Source of the DNA: Roseibium sp. MMSF_3412
GTDB taxonomy: Bacteria; Pseudomonadota; Alphaproteobacteria; Rhizobiales; Stappiaceae
NCBI RefSeq assembly: GCF_030733265.1
Contig: NZ_JASHJI010000001.1
Location: 558,001-622,000, forward strand
Length of the DNA: 64,000 bases
Direction of reading: 5' to 3'
Part shown: one piece after another, positions 43,162 to 52,347 of the stretch
Layout of the letters: each line of letters begins with the position of its first letter
Position numbering within the stretch: position 1 is the first letter of the stretch
Notes under the pieces: model-generated
Database searches by the model: none
What the model saw: the letters and a program-made list of their open reading frames with translations, nothing else
Told to the model about the DNA's origin: nothing
Position numbers and translations under genes: made by a program

Positions 43162-43644
43162 TCAGTTCCGGGGTGTTTCATCCGTTTGCATCGCGGTGCA
43201 GCCCCGGACCGACAGGATCGTTTCGGTGAGCGTTTCTCCGGCCTGCCTGAAGGCGGCTTCCGTTATGTCGGGCCCTGCAGAACCAAGGTTCTGCGCCGCG
43301 GCCTTCAAGTCGTTCAGGGTCCGGTTCAGTTCCGCGACCTGCAGGGTCAGGGCGCGGTCATCCCGAGAACCAGCCGTTTCCAGCTGGTCTACAAGCGCGG
43401 CAACCTTTCCGTCGACCGATTGCAATCGCTCCTTCAGCGCCGCCGGCGTCATCTCCAGCTTTGAGAGCGCGGCTTCCGTGACCGTTGCAGAAATCCGTTC
43501 GCTCGCCTGATCAACGCGGTTGAGCACGACGATGACCAGCACACAGGCGACAATGACGAGAAGGGCTGTCGCGTTGATCAGCGCCAGCAGCAACTGCCCC
43601 GGCAGGCGTTTCAGGCGGGTGGCAAGGGTCGGTGCGGTGGTCAT
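43162..43644 (-). CDS. Hypothetical single-pass membrane protein
   Basis: The 160-residue protein has a basic N-terminus, one transmembrane helix at about residues 22-45, and a long extracytoplasmic helical tail (about 46-150) with coiled-coil-like heptads and two Gln/Ala-rich repeats. No known domain is recognised. The ATG at 43644 is chosen because the frame beyond it to 43725 is unlikely to be coding. It is convergent with the acetyltransferase gene and divergent from the next small gene. Function unknown. Confidence 0.6.
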   Translation of the reverse strand: MTTAPTLATRLKRLPGQLLLALINATALLVIVACVLVIVVLNRVDQASERISATVTEAALSKLEMTPAALKERLQSVDGKVAALVDQLETAGSRDDRALTLQVAELNRTLNDLKAAAQNLGSAGPDITEAAFRQAGETLTETILSVRGCTAMQTDETPRN

Positions 43645-43804
43645 TCGGCTTTTCCTCGATCGACAACGAGGGCCTTGCGCTGAACAGCCTTTAACGACGC
43701 TGCCCTCTTTGACCCATGAGGGCAACAGGCGGTGCTTCTGTCAATATCTGCAATTTTAACGAGAACACTAAGCTGAAACAAACGCTTGGCTGCTAGAACG
43801 CCCC

Positions 43805-44026
43805 ATGACTCCACAAACGGGTTCGCTGACCATGAGACTGTCAAACATCGTCCTTTCAATCGTCTGCGTTTTCGCCGCTTCTGCCCTGATGCAAATGGGC
43901 AATGAGAAATTCGAACTCATCGTGGCCGACTACGGCCCGGCGGCACCACTCTTCATCCTTGCAACCGGGTTCTTCCTCATCATCCTCGGCATCGTGATTT
44001 TCTTCCGCGCGTTCCGGAGGGCGTGA
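43805..44026 (+). CDS. Small two-helix membrane protein
   Basis: The 73-residue protein has two hydrophobic helices (about residues 10-31 and 45-68), with a charged hairpin between and a RAFRRA tail. Neither the ATG at 43805 nor the one at 43832 has a good ribosome site, so the start is uncertain. No family is recognised. It could be a real small membrane protein; the composition is more hydrophobic than random ORFs here. Confidence 0.5.
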   Translation: MTPQTGSLTMRLSNIVLSIVCVFAASALMQMGNEKFELIVADYGPAAPLFILATGFFLIILGIVIFFRAFRRA

Positions 44027-44196
44027 CAGCGGGGACTGAGAGAGCCGAACGATCGCCTTCACAGACTGCCTTGCGCAACTGCGAAACGGGTGAGAGCAAG
44101 CGTGGCGGACACGGAAGGCGCAGATCGCCCACGGCAAATCAGCCCGCACGGCGAACGCACAGGATCTCATCTAACAATGGTGGACATTTTTGGGAA

Positions 44197-44273
44197 TGGT
44201 ACAGACGAGTGGATTCGAACCACCGACCTTCGGAGCCACAATCCGACGCTCTAACCAACTGAGCTACGTCTGC
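44197..44273 (-). tRNA. tRNA-His (GTG), noncanonical A73 without G-1
   Basis: The minus strand folds as a full cloverleaf: acceptor GCAGACG/CGTCTGT, D arm GCTC-AGTTGGTTA-GAGC, anticodon loop TTGTGGC with anticodon GTG, variable AGGTC, and T arm around TTCGAAT. The base at position 73 is A and the base before G1 is T, so the usual G-1:C73 pair of tRNA-His is missing. CCA is encoded. This form is known in several alphaproteobacterial lineages. Confidence 0.95.
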
Positions 44274-44389
44274 AAAGGTCTTGAATTGGCGCGGACGATA
44301 CCCGCCCGGGGCGCCATTTGCAAGGGCGTCTTCTAACTCCGTTTCCCATTGCAGGCAAGCGTGAATTTTCGGAAAAAACGGTGCTGTTG

Positions 44390-44420
44390 AAAAGCAAAAG
44401 CCCGGGGCAGAACCCCGGGC
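44390..44420 (-). terminator. Terminator of the first phasin gene
   Basis: On the minus strand a perfect 8-bp stem GCCCGGGG/CCCCGGGC with a 5-base loop is followed by TTTTGCTTTT. It lies 30 bp after the phasin stop. Confidence 0.85.
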
Positions 44421-44449
44421 CGATTACCCTGCCGCAACTGAAGTGCAGC

Positions 44450-44971
44450 TCAACCTGATCCGTTGACCTTCAGGTCCTTGAAGGATTTTTCCATGGCTTC
44501 CTTGACCGGAGCGGAAACGTCGGTGCCGAGCTTGGTAGCCAGTTCCTGCATTTCCTTGGTCTGCGCGCTCAGAGCGTCGAACTGCTGGCGTGCGAAAGTG
44601 GACTGAAGTTCGATGGCTTCAGCAAGGGTCTTTACGGACATGATGTCCTTGATGAAGTTGAAGGTCGCATCAGCGTTGGTTTTCGCTGCGTCGACAGCCT
44701 TGTGGTTGAATTCGACAACGCCCTGGCGGGAGGTTTCGAACGTGTCTTCCATCAGGTCGGTCGCGTCTTCAGCAGCGTTCTTGACCTTGGCGTATGCTTC
44801 GCGTGCGCTCTCGATGCCTTTTTCAGTGGCTTCGCGGAATGCAGCGGGAACTTCCATTTTCGGCATCGCAAAAGCTTCGAAGTCCGGGAAAGCCGGTGCA
44901 GCAGCCGGAGCGGCCTTGGCCTTGGTAGCGCGTGATTTCGGGGCAGCTTTTGCAGTCGTTGATTCTGTCAT
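44450..44971 (-). CDS. Phasin-family PHA granule protein
   Basis: The 173-residue protein has a Lys/Ala-rich basic N-terminus (about 25 residues: TAKAAPKSRATKAKAAPAAA) followed by a long amphipathic helical phasin domain with EKGIESAREAYAKVKNAAEDATDLMEDTFE and FNFIKDIMSVKTLAEAIELQSTFARQQFDALS. Phasins coat poly-3-hydroxybutyrate granules. A strong AAGGAG ribosome site precedes the ATG. The promoter region carries a candidate PhaR operator. The basic tail could bind DNA or help granule segregation, by analogy with PhaF/PhaM-type proteins, but this is inference. Confidence 0.9.
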   Translation of the reverse strand: MTESTTAKAAPKSRATKAKAAPAAAPAFPDFEAFAMPKMEVPAAFREATEKGIESAREAYAKVKNAAEDATDLMEDTFETSRQGVVEFNHKAVDAAKTNADATFNFIKDIMSVKTLAEAIELQSTFARQQFDALSAQTKEMQELATKLGTDVSAPVKEAMEKSFKDLKVNGSG

Positions 44972-45083
44972 GATCTCATCTCCTTATGTCCGGATGCGAT
45001 CACTGGTGCAAATTCCATCCACCGGGTCGTGTCGCCGGCGGACCCTGTCGTCATCCGCAGACCCTACATAGTGCATCTTTTGC

Positions 45084-45110
45084 TGCATTGCAATATTTTT
45101 TTGCACTGCA
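45084..45110. promoter_or_regulatory. Candidate PhaR operator upstream of the first phasin
   Basis: Two near-identical palindromes, TGCATTGCA (45084-45092) and TGCACTGCA (45102-45110), lie 18 bp apart, both followed by A/T-rich CAATA. PhaR, the PHA-responsive repressor, binds TGC-rich sites of this kind in Paracoccus and relatives. The rest of the 315-bp gap 44972-45286 holds the hairpin at 45227 and nothing else I recognise. Confidence 0.5.
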
Positions 45111-45226
45111 CAATAAAACTTCCGTTGGGTCCGACTGATGTTTGGGAGGCGATCGTGGCAATGAGCTCCCGACCGGAACTCAAATCGCTCACGCCGGCCA
45201 GTGCTCCCGGAACCATATGGCACCCT

Positions 45227-45252
45227 GCTCCGCATCCGGATCGGTGCGGAGC
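45227..45252 (-). terminator. Stem-loop after the second phasin gene
   Basis: A perfect 8-bp stem GCTCCGCA/TGCGGAGC with a 10-base palindromic loop lies 35 bp after the second phasin stop. No T run follows, so it may be a transcript-end structure rather than a full terminator. Confidence 0.4.
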
Positions 45253-45286
45253 CTTCATTGAACCAGCCACGGCCTCGGGCAGGCGC

Positions 45287-45673
45287 CTATTTCTTCTGGG
45301 CGGCCTTCGCTGCATCCTGAACGGCCTTGGTGGCCGAGTTGGAAAATTCACGCGCCTGCTCGCCAAGGGCTTCCATCTGGCCGCGCAGATAGGTCTGCTG
45401 CAGCTTCATCATGTCCTCGACATTGTCGGCCTTGACCAGTTCCTGCGCGAACTTGAACGCCGCGTTGACATGCTCTTCCGCGTAAGTCAGCGCCTTCTTG
45501 TTGACGTCGGCAGCATTCGCCTGCACGGCGTTGGCACTGTCTTCGACATTGGTGACAGCCTTGTGCGTGGCACCCATGAAATCGTCAAAGGCCTTGCGCG
45601 CCTGGTCGACGCTTTTTTCCGCGAATTCGCGCATTTGCTCGGGGACTTCAAAACCGGTCTTGTCAGTGCTCAT
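45287..45673 (-). CDS. Phasin-family protein, short
   Basis: The 128-residue protein has a phasin_2-type helical domain: EQMREFAEKSVDQARKAFDDFMGATHKAV and MMKLQQTYLRGQMEALGEQAREFSNSATKA. It lacks the basic N-terminal extension of its neighbour. It probably coats PHA granules or acts as a PhaR-titrating phasin. A GAGGAGC ribosome site precedes the ATG. It is about 315 bp upstream of the first phasin on the same strand, each with its own apparent promoter. Confidence 0.88.
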   Translation of the reverse strand: MSTDKTGFEVPEQMREFAEKSVDQARKAFDDFMGATHKAVTNVEDSANAVQANAADVNKKALTYAEEHVNAAFKFAQELVKADNVEDMMKLQQTYLRGQMEALGEQAREFSNSATKAVQDAAKAAQKK

Positions 45674-45930
45674 GTCAGCGCTCCTCGGATGACGGACGGG
45701 CCGGCCCGCATCTTCTCAGTAATATCCTTGCCAAAAATTCGTAACATGCAGATGGCAATCCGGCAAACAAATGGAGACAGATTAACCACGCCTTCATGTA
45801 AGTCCTTTAGCAAACTTGCTTTACGTGGACGACGCTAAGCTTTGCTTGTATTAACAGAGTGTTTAATCACGCAGGCAAATTCGACATAGCCTCGCCAAAA
45901 TTCGGTATCGCCGACCATCGGAGCAACACC

Positions 45931-48900
45931 ATGGACAGTCAGACCCAATCGTTCCTGGAACTGTGTGCCATGAATGATCTGGTCCAGCTCGCCGCCGACA
46001 AGCGGGCGGCGTGGCTGTGGTCGTCCGATGGTGCGAGGATCCTGTGGTCGAATGCCGCCGGTGCCGCCTTTTTCTCCGCGCAGACCGTCGCCGATATTTA
46101 TGCGCTGACGGCTCTGGAGCGTTCGCCCGCACGCCCGCATATCGCGCGTATCGCCGCATCGGGCCTGACCGACCGGTTCAGCATCGACAGGCTCCGGTTC
46201 TATCGCGGCCTGAGGGTCATGCTGCTGACCTGCCAGTGCAAGCGGGTCGATCTCGGCAATGGAGAGACCGCGGCCCTGATCGTGTGCAGCGACAAGGGGC
46301 TGGCGCTCACCAAGGAGCCAATCCCCGCCTTTGCCCATCTCTTGCGCTCAAACGGGGCGACCGTTTTCCTCGTTTCAGACGGCGCAACAGAAGAGACCTA
46401 TGGCGGGTTGAACGGCACGCCGGAGACCGTCCCTCTTCCCGAGGGCCAGAAGGTTCTGATCGGCGATTTTGAACTGAACGACCAAAGTCATGACGGCGGG
46501 ATGCTCCAGATCCCGGCCGGACCGCGCATCTATGTGCTGAGTGACGACCCGCACGAAGAGCCGGTTGAAGACGACGCCGAGCTTCCCGTCGATGAGGGCA
46601 TTACGGCGGGAGATGTTGCCGCCCTTACGGTTGCCGCCGCAGCCGCCAGCACATTTGCCGCTGACGAACAGGGGGAACCGGCGGACGACGGCGAAACCGA
46701 ATCTGCCGATCGGGATGCAGCACCGATGGACGATGCGTCCCAACATATCGAAGAAACGCCTGACATCGCAGAAGCTGGAAACATGCCACAGGCGGCAACT
46801 GGTGCCGATGCGGGCGAGCCGTTCGGTGAGGAGGAAGTCCGGCCCGTCACCGAAGGCAACGAAGCGACTGCGGAGGAAGAACAGCAACAGGACCCGGATC
46901 TCGAAGATACGCTTGACGAGACTGACGCAGAGGCTGAGGCTGAGGCGGAACACGAGGGGGCCGCATCAGAGGCAACCGAAGAAACGGAAGCTGACATACC
47001 TGCCGAAACAGAAGCAGATACGTTCCATGCGGCGGACGAAGGTCAGCCGGATACGGATGGCGACGACGCGCTGGAAAGCGCGATGGCCGACGATGCGACG
47101 CCTGCCGAAGCAGAGCAGACCGGCGACGGTTCCGAGGACACGTTCGTTTTCCAGCCCAGGCGCCGGCCGGTCCGGTTTGCGTGGAAGATGGATGTCGACC
47201 AGCGCTTCACCTTTCTCTCCGACGAATTTGCTGAAGTACTCGGCCCCGACGCCACCGACATTGTCGGCTGCACGTGGGAAGAGGTGTCCGACGAGTTCGG
47301 TCTCGATCCGCGCGACAACATCTCAAGGGCGCTGGACAGGCGCGATACCTGGAGCGGCAAGACGGTTGCATGGCCGGTAACAGGAGCCGCACTCCGCGTT
47401 CCCGTCGACCTGGCCGCATTGCCCGCTTTCGACCGTAACCGGAAATTCGAAGGCTACCGGGGGTTTGGTGTCTGCCGGACATCCGATGCCGTCCAGGACC
47501 CGAGCGGGTTCATCCCCTCGCCCGTGCAAGCGCCTGAAACCACGGCACCTGAAGAAGATGCTGCGCCACAGGAAGATGTCGATCCGGAAGCGGACACGCC
47601 TGAACAATCCGTCGAGGCTGAAGACAGCCATGTCGGGGCCGGGACCGGAGAAGATGTCGGCCCCGACGAAGACCTCGAAGACAATCAGCACGACGCCATG
47701 GAGGCTGAGGCCACCAACCTAGAGGCGGAGGCGGAGGCCGACGCTCACGAAGGTCAGCCGGTGGCAGACAGCAGCCAGGAAGATCCGGTCGCATCGCCCG
47801 ATGCGGCTGTGGACGATGCAACTGCGGATGAAGACCCCGGTGTCACCGAAACCGCAGATGCGAGAAACGAGGACGCATCGCCCAGCCCGGACGACATCGG
47901 CGACACGGAAGACCCGGGCACAGCGGACGATGTCGAGGCGGAAGAACCCGGCGAGCCGGCAGACACAGACACAGGCACAGACACCGCCGATATTGCCGCG
48001 TCTTTGCCAAACCCTGCATCGGAAGAACGTTCAGAGGACATTGCCGCCGATGCGGAAGAAGCGGCACAAAACGCGGAAGACCTGAAGCCCGCAAAACCGG
48101 ATTCGCTCTCCGGCAAAACATTTCTTGGTGCAAGCGCCGCGGCGCTTGTCGGGTCGCTTGCCAGGTTCAAGGGCAAGAAGGCGCCGACTCCCGCCGCCGC
48201 TTCCAATGACCAGGACGATATCCCCGCAGAAGACGTCAGTCTTTCGGAAGACCTGAAGAGCGCCGCGGCTGCTCTCGATGCCGGTCTTGAGGAAGACGTG
48301 CCGTCCGAAGATCTCAGCGAGCCTTCCGACACCGAGATGGCAGATCAGGCCCAGGTGACAGAAGAGACCGACGACGGTCCCGGGGGCGTTGCCGACCCTG
48401 CGGCAGAGGATGAGGTACCGGACACAGGCGAGACGGAGCGTGAACCGGCCGAAGAGGATGCGGTCTTCGAGAACGAGAACGAGACCGAGACCGAGACCGG
48501 GCACAGCCCGGCGGAAGTTGCGGCTTCGGCTGACAGTGAAAGCCTGCCCGATGAGGACGTGTCCGTTGCAGATACCAACGCTGATGCCGATGAGGCCCAG
48601 GTCCCGGAACCGGTCGGCATTGCCGGATCGGCGCCACTGAGACCGGCGGAGATCGAAAGCGCGGTGAAGACGCTCGCCAAATCCTACAAGGCGCCGGAGC
48701 CAAGAGCGCCGGACCTGTTTGAAGAAGATGCTGGCGCTGAAGCCTCGAGCGAGGCGGAAGCCGCATCGATGGCAGACGCACCGGAAATGGATCATCGGGA
48801 AGAAGCAGGTCTCGAAGACGATGACGCTGCTTCATCCAGCAAAGACATCACGGCAGCCCATCAGGACGACGTGCAGGACATCCCGTCGGGCGCGGATACG

Positions 48901-50841
48901 GGTGATGATGTCGAAGACGCAGTGTCGAAGCCCACAGACGACGAAGACGACGGCACCGATCAGCCCAGCGCCGATCTGCTCCCGGAAACCGATGAAGACC
49001 CTGCCCTCGACGAGGAGCGCGAGTTTTTCGAGGAAACAGCTGCTTTCGAACATGAAGAACGCGCTGCTGAAGCAGAAGGCTCAGTTCCCGAAGACGCGGA
49101 GCCTGGCCGCAAGACGGGCGAAGTGATTCCCCTCGCAACTGCGCGGCCACGCGTTGTCCCGGTCGACACGTCCGGCCTGTCGCGCCCGGAGCGCCAGGCT
49201 TTCCGCAAAATCGCGGAAGCGCTTGGTGCGCGCCTCGAAGGCGACCTTGAAGATTTCGAGGCACCGGACCCGGAAGAAGAAGAAATAGCTGACGATCTCC
49301 CGCCGGAGGTCCCGGAAGCCGGCCCCATCGATCCCAGCCTGCTCGACCGGTTGCCGATCGGAATTGCGATCGTTCATGACCGCGAAGTCCTGTATGCCAA
49401 CAAGGCGCTCCTCTCGATGCTTGGGTATACATCGATCGCGGCGCTATCGGAGGCGGGCGGACTTGAAGCCCTCTTTATTGACGATACCGACGAGTTTGCC
49501 GACGCCGTCGGCGTTGACGGCGAAGTCGATGAAGCCATGAAGATGCGTCTCGCCGATGGCGGTGTGCTCACCGTGGATGCCCACATGCATTCCGTTCCGT
49601 GGAACGGCACCCGTGGCCTGATGATCTCCATCAGCAAGCGGGAGACAAAACAGACACCGGGGACCGCGGCGCCGACCTCGCCCAATTTCTTCGCCGAGGT
49701 GCGCTCCGAGCTCGACAATGCGCAAGACCAGATCGCCGAAATGGACACGATCCTGGAAACCGCCACGGACGGTGTGCTCGTGCTCGATCAGCACGGCACG
49801 ATCGTGAAGGTGAACGGTTCCGCCGAGGCGCTGTTCAGTGCCAACCGCGCCGACATGATCGGCGCTCCGTTCACGCAGTACCTGGCTCCGGAAAGCAACC
49901 GCGCTGCCATGGACTATCTCGACGGCCTGTCGCGCAACGGAGTTGCCAGCATCCTCAACGACGGCCGGGAAGTTCTCGGTCAGGTTCCGGCCGGCGGGCT
50001 CATTCCGCTGTTCATGACGATGGGCCGGATTACCAGCCGCGACGACGATCCCAAGTACTGCGCCGTCCTGCGCGACATCACGCAATGGAAGACGGCCGAA
50101 GAGGAACTGACACAGGCCAAGCGGCAGGCAGAGAACGCAAGTTCCCAGAAATCGGATTTCCTGGCCAAGATCAGCCACGAGATCCGCACCCCGCTGAATG
50201 CGATCATCGGCTTTTCGGAAGTCATGATGGAAGAGCGTTTCGGGTCGATCGGCAACGACAGGTACAAGGACTACCTGAAGGATATCCGCACATCCGGCTC
50301 GCATATCATGAGCCTGGTCAACGACCTTCTGGATCTTTCCAAAATCGAGGCGGGAAAGCTCGATCTGAAGTTCACGGCCGTCTCGACCAACGACGTGATC
50401 AACGAGTGTGTCGCCCTGATGCAGCCGCAGGCCAACCGGGAGCGGGTCATCATCCGGGCCAGTCTTCCGGACTCCGTGCCGGAAGTGGTTGCCGACCAGA
50501 GGTCGCTCCGGCAGATCGTGCTGAATCTTTTGTCGAACGGCATCAAGTACAACAAGTCCGGCGGCCAGGTGATCCTGTCGACCGCGCTTGAAAGCAACGG
50601 CGAGGTTGCCCTGCGTGTTCGCGATACGGGGACCGGCATGACCGCAAAACAGCTCGGTGCGGCGCTTGAACCGTTCCGGCAGCTGCACACGTCCAGCCGT
50701 GGCGGCGGCACGGGTCTCGGACTGCCGCTGACCAAGGCACTGGTCGAAGCGAACCGCGCGAGTTTCCACATCGATTCAACACCCGATCAGGGAACGCTTG
50801 TGGAGATCATCTTCCCGACGCAACGGGTCCTGTCGGAGTAA
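45931..50841 (+). CDS. PdhS-like PAS sensor histidine kinase with long acidic disordered regions
   Basis: The 1636-residue protein has an N-terminal PAS-like region (about 20-150), an acidic linker (about 205-405), a second PAS-like domain (about 410-515), a very long acidic region (about 525-1135), two PAS domains (about 1140-1245 and 1270-1390) and a kinase core with His1416 (KISHEIRTPLNAIIGFSEVMMEE), an N box NLLSNGIKYN and G boxes. The core closely resembles PdhS of Brucella and relatives, a PleC/DivJ-family kinase acting on DivK in polarity and cell-cycle control. No transmembrane helix is evident. The ATG at 45931 has a GGAG site; a GTG at 45859 is in frame. Confidence 0.7.
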   Translation: MDSQTQSFLELCAMNDLVQLAADKRAAWLWSSDGARILWSNAAGAAFFSAQTVADIYALTALERSPARPHIARIAASGLTDRFSIDRLRFYRGLRVMLLTCQCKRVDLGNGETAALIVCSDKGLALTKEPIPAFAHLLRSNGATVFLVSDGATEETYGGLNGTPETVPLPEGQKVLIGDFELNDQSHDGGMLQIPAGPRIYVLSDDPHEEPVEDDAELPVDEGITAGDVAALTVAAAAASTFAADEQGEPADDGETESADRDAAPMDDASQHIEETPDIAEAGNMPQAATGADAGEPFGEEEVRPVTEGNEATAEEEQQQDPDLEDTLDETDAEAEAEAEHEGAASEATEETEADIPAETEADTFHAADEGQPDTDGDDALESAMADDATPAEAEQTGDGSEDTFVFQPRRRPVRFAWKMDVDQRFTFLSDEFAEVLGPDATDIVGCTWEEVSDEFGLDPRDNISRALDRRDTWSGKTVAWPVTGAALRVPVDLAALPAFDRNRKFEGYRGFGVCRTSDAVQDPSGFIPSPVQAPETTAPEEDAAPQEDVDPEADTPEQSVEAEDSHVGAGTGEDVGPDEDLEDNQHDAMEAEATNLEAEAEADAHEGQPVADSSQEDPVASPDAAVDDATADEDPGVTETADARNEDASPSPDDIGDTEDPGTADDVEAEEPGEPADTDTGTDTADIAASLPNPASEERSEDIAADAEEAAQNAEDLKPAKPDSLSGKTFLGASAAALVGSLARFKGKKAPTPAAASNDQDDIPAEDVSLSEDLKSAAAALDAGLEEDVPSEDLSEPSDTEMADQAQVTEETDDGPGGVADPAAEDEVPDTGETEREPAEEDAVFENENETETETGHSPAEVAASADSESLPDEDVSVADTNADADEAQVPEPVGIAGSAPLRPAEIESAVKTLAKSYKAPEPRAPDLFEEDAGAEASSEAEAASMADAPEMDHREEAGLEDDDAASSSKDITAAHQDDVQDIPSGADTGDDVEDAVSKPTDDEDDGTDQPSADLLPETDEDPALDEEREFFEETAAFEHEERAAEAEGSVPEDAEPGRKTGEVIPLATARPRVVPVDTSGLSRPERQAFRKIAEALGARLEGDLEDFEAPDPEEEEIADDLPPEVPEAGPIDPSLLDRLPIGIAIVHDREVLYANKALLSMLGYTSIAALSEAGGLEALFIDDTDEFADAVGVDGEVDEAMKMRLADGGVLTVDAHMHSVPWNGTRGLMISISKRETKQTPGTAAPTSPNFFAEVRSELDNAQDQIAEMDTILETATDGVLVLDQHGTIVKVNGSAEALFSANRADMIGAPFTQYLAPESNRAAMDYLDGLSRNGVASILNDGREVLGQVPAGGLIPLFMTMGRITSRDDDPKYCAVLRDITQWKTAEEELTQAKRQAENASSQKSDFLAKISHEIRTPLNAIIGFSEVMMEERFGSIGNDRYKDYLKDIRTSGSHIMSLVNDLLDLSKIEAGKLDLKFTAVSTNDVINECVALMQPQANRERVIIRASLPDSVPEVVADQRSLRQIVLNLLSNGIKYNKSGGQVILSTALESNGEVALRVRDTGTGMTAKQLGAALEPFRQLHTSSRGGGTGLGLPLTKALVEANRASFHIDSTPDQGTLVEIIFPTQRVLSE

Positions 50842-51062
50842 AACCGACCGGAGCTGATGCGCACCTGGTGCAAATTGCGGCGCAGGAAACGTTTTCTCCG
50901 CATGGTCCCCCTTCGATGGAACGGAAAAACCGCTTCGTTCACGTTTTCGTGAACAGGCCGGCGCACATGTGCGGGCAGATGCCGCTAATTAAAAGTAGAG
51001 CCTTAAACTCCTGTTTTCCCTTTCATTTTGAACGTTATAGTGGAGACAAAAACTCCAGTTAG

Positions 51063-51079
51063 TTTTGAATCATTCTAAA
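51063..51079. promoter_or_regulatory. ICE (Irr) box upstream of fbpA
   Basis: The sequence TTTTGAA-TCA-TTCTAAA differs at one base from the iron control element TTTAGAA-N3-TTCTAAA bound by the iron regulator Irr in Hyphomicrobiales. It lies 115 bp upstream of the fbpA start in an AT-rich region. A TGGAG/CTCCA dyad lies at 51041-51057, just upstream. No other gene is seen in 50842-51193. Confidence 0.7.
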
Positions 51080-51193
51080 ATATTGATTTTATTATATTTA
51101 TTGACTTCTTTGCGACCTGGCGACATATTCCCCGCCAATCGCCACGGCGCTTCAGCCGGGGCGGCATACCAACCGGATCTCTGGGAGAGTTCT

Positions 51194-52237
51194 ATGCGTT
51201 CCACCCTTCGCGCCCTGACCGGCGTCCTGGCCATGACCACCGTCACCTTTGCCGCTGCGCCGGCAAGTGCCGCGGACGAGGTCAATATCTACTCCTACCG
51301 TCAGCCTTTTCTGATCCAGCCGCTGCTGGATGCCTTCACGGCTGAAACCGGTATCAAGCCGAACGTGATCTTTGCGTCCAAGGGTCTCGGCGAACGGATC
51401 GCGGCCGAGGGCGACAACTCTCCCGCCGACGTTCTCTTGACCGTCGACATCGGACGCCTGGACGGCGCCAAGCAGCTCGGCATCACGCAGCCCGTCGACT
51501 CGGGTGTGGTCAACGAGAACATCCCCGCACAGTTCCGGGACCCGGAAGGCCACTGGATCGGCCTGACCAACCGCGCCCGCATCATCTATGCATCCAAGGA
51601 CCGGGTCGACCAGGAGAGTATCACCTATGAAGAACTTGCCGACCCGAAATGGAAGGGCCGCATCTGCACCCGTTCCGGGCAGCACGTCTACACGATCGGC
51701 CTGATCGCTTCCATGGTTGCCCATCACGGTGCGGAGAAGACCGAGGAATGGCTTGCAGGCGTACGTGACAACCTGGCGCGCAAGCCGGCTGGAAACGACC
51801 GGGCGCAGGTGAAGGCGATCTACGCCGGCGAGTGCGACATTTCCATCGGCAACACCTACTACATGGGTAAGATGGAAACCAACGACAAAGAGCCGGAACA
51901 GAAGGAATGGGCCGAATCCGTGCGTATTCTCTTTCCGAACGCCGACGAGCGCGGAACGCATGTCAACCTGGCCGGTATCGTTCTGGCTAAAAATGCGCCG
52001 AACAAGGACAATGCGGTCAAGCTGATCGAGTTCCTGTCGTCCGCCAATGCCCAGAAGATCTATGCAGAAACCAACTTCGAATATCCGGTTACGCCCGGCG
52101 TCGAGGTTTCCGAGCGGGTCCAGGGCTGGGGTGAACTGAACCCGGATGACCTCTCCCTTGCCGACATCGCCAAGAACCGCAAGACCGCAAGCGAGATCGT
52201 TGACAAGGTCGGTTTCGACAACGGACCTGCCTCCTGA
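51194..52237 (+). CDS. fbpA: Ferric iron ABC transporter substrate-binding protein
   Basis: The 347-residue precursor has a Sec signal peptide (cut likely after ASA near residue 27), then the FbpA/AfuA-type periplasmic-binding fold. VNIYSYRQPFLIQPLLDAF is the N-terminal Fe-binding segment, and NTYYMGKM holds the tyrosine pair that coordinates ferric iron. It binds Fe3+ for import. The ATG at 51194 follows GGGAGAG. An ICE box upstream suggests iron regulation. A hairpin separates it from the permease gene. Confidence 0.92.
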   Translation: MRSTLRALTGVLAMTTVTFAAAPASAADEVNIYSYRQPFLIQPLLDAFTAETGIKPNVIFASKGLGERIAAEGDNSPADVLLTVDIGRLDGAKQLGITQPVDSGVVNENIPAQFRDPEGHWIGLTNRARIIYASKDRVDQESITYEELADPKWKGRICTRSGQHVYTIGLIASMVAHHGAEKTEEWLAGVRDNLARKPAGNDRAQVKAIYAGECDISIGNTYYMGKMETNDKEPEQKEWAESVRILFPNADERGTHVNLAGIVLAKNAPNKDNAVKLIEFLSSANAQKIYAETNFEYPVTPGVEVSERVQGWGELNPDDLSLADIAKNRKTASEIVDKVGFDNGPAS

Positions 52238-52260
52238 CCTCGTCGACAAGATAATGCCAG

Positions 52261-52286
52261 AAGCGCCGCAACTTGCGGCGCTTTTT
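52261..52286 (+). terminator. Hairpin with T run between fbpA and permease gene
   Basis: A 9-10-bp stem AGCGCCGCA/TGCGGCGCT with an ACT loop is followed by TTTTTGC, 24 bp after the fbpA stop. It may partly terminate the transcript so that binding protein exceeds permease. Confidence 0.75.
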
Positions 52287-52347
52287 GCATTCCCGGCAAA
52301 TTCCCGCTAGAGCTTTCCGCGAGCCACAACGAAGAAACAGATTATTC

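Noticed and set aside
47754-48332. Ser/Ala-rich open frames antisense to the acidic part of the PdhS-like gene
   Set aside because: GAA, GAC and GCC codons read backward give Ser, Ala, Val and Phe without stops, so long antisense frames are expected here. No start or ribosome signal supports them.
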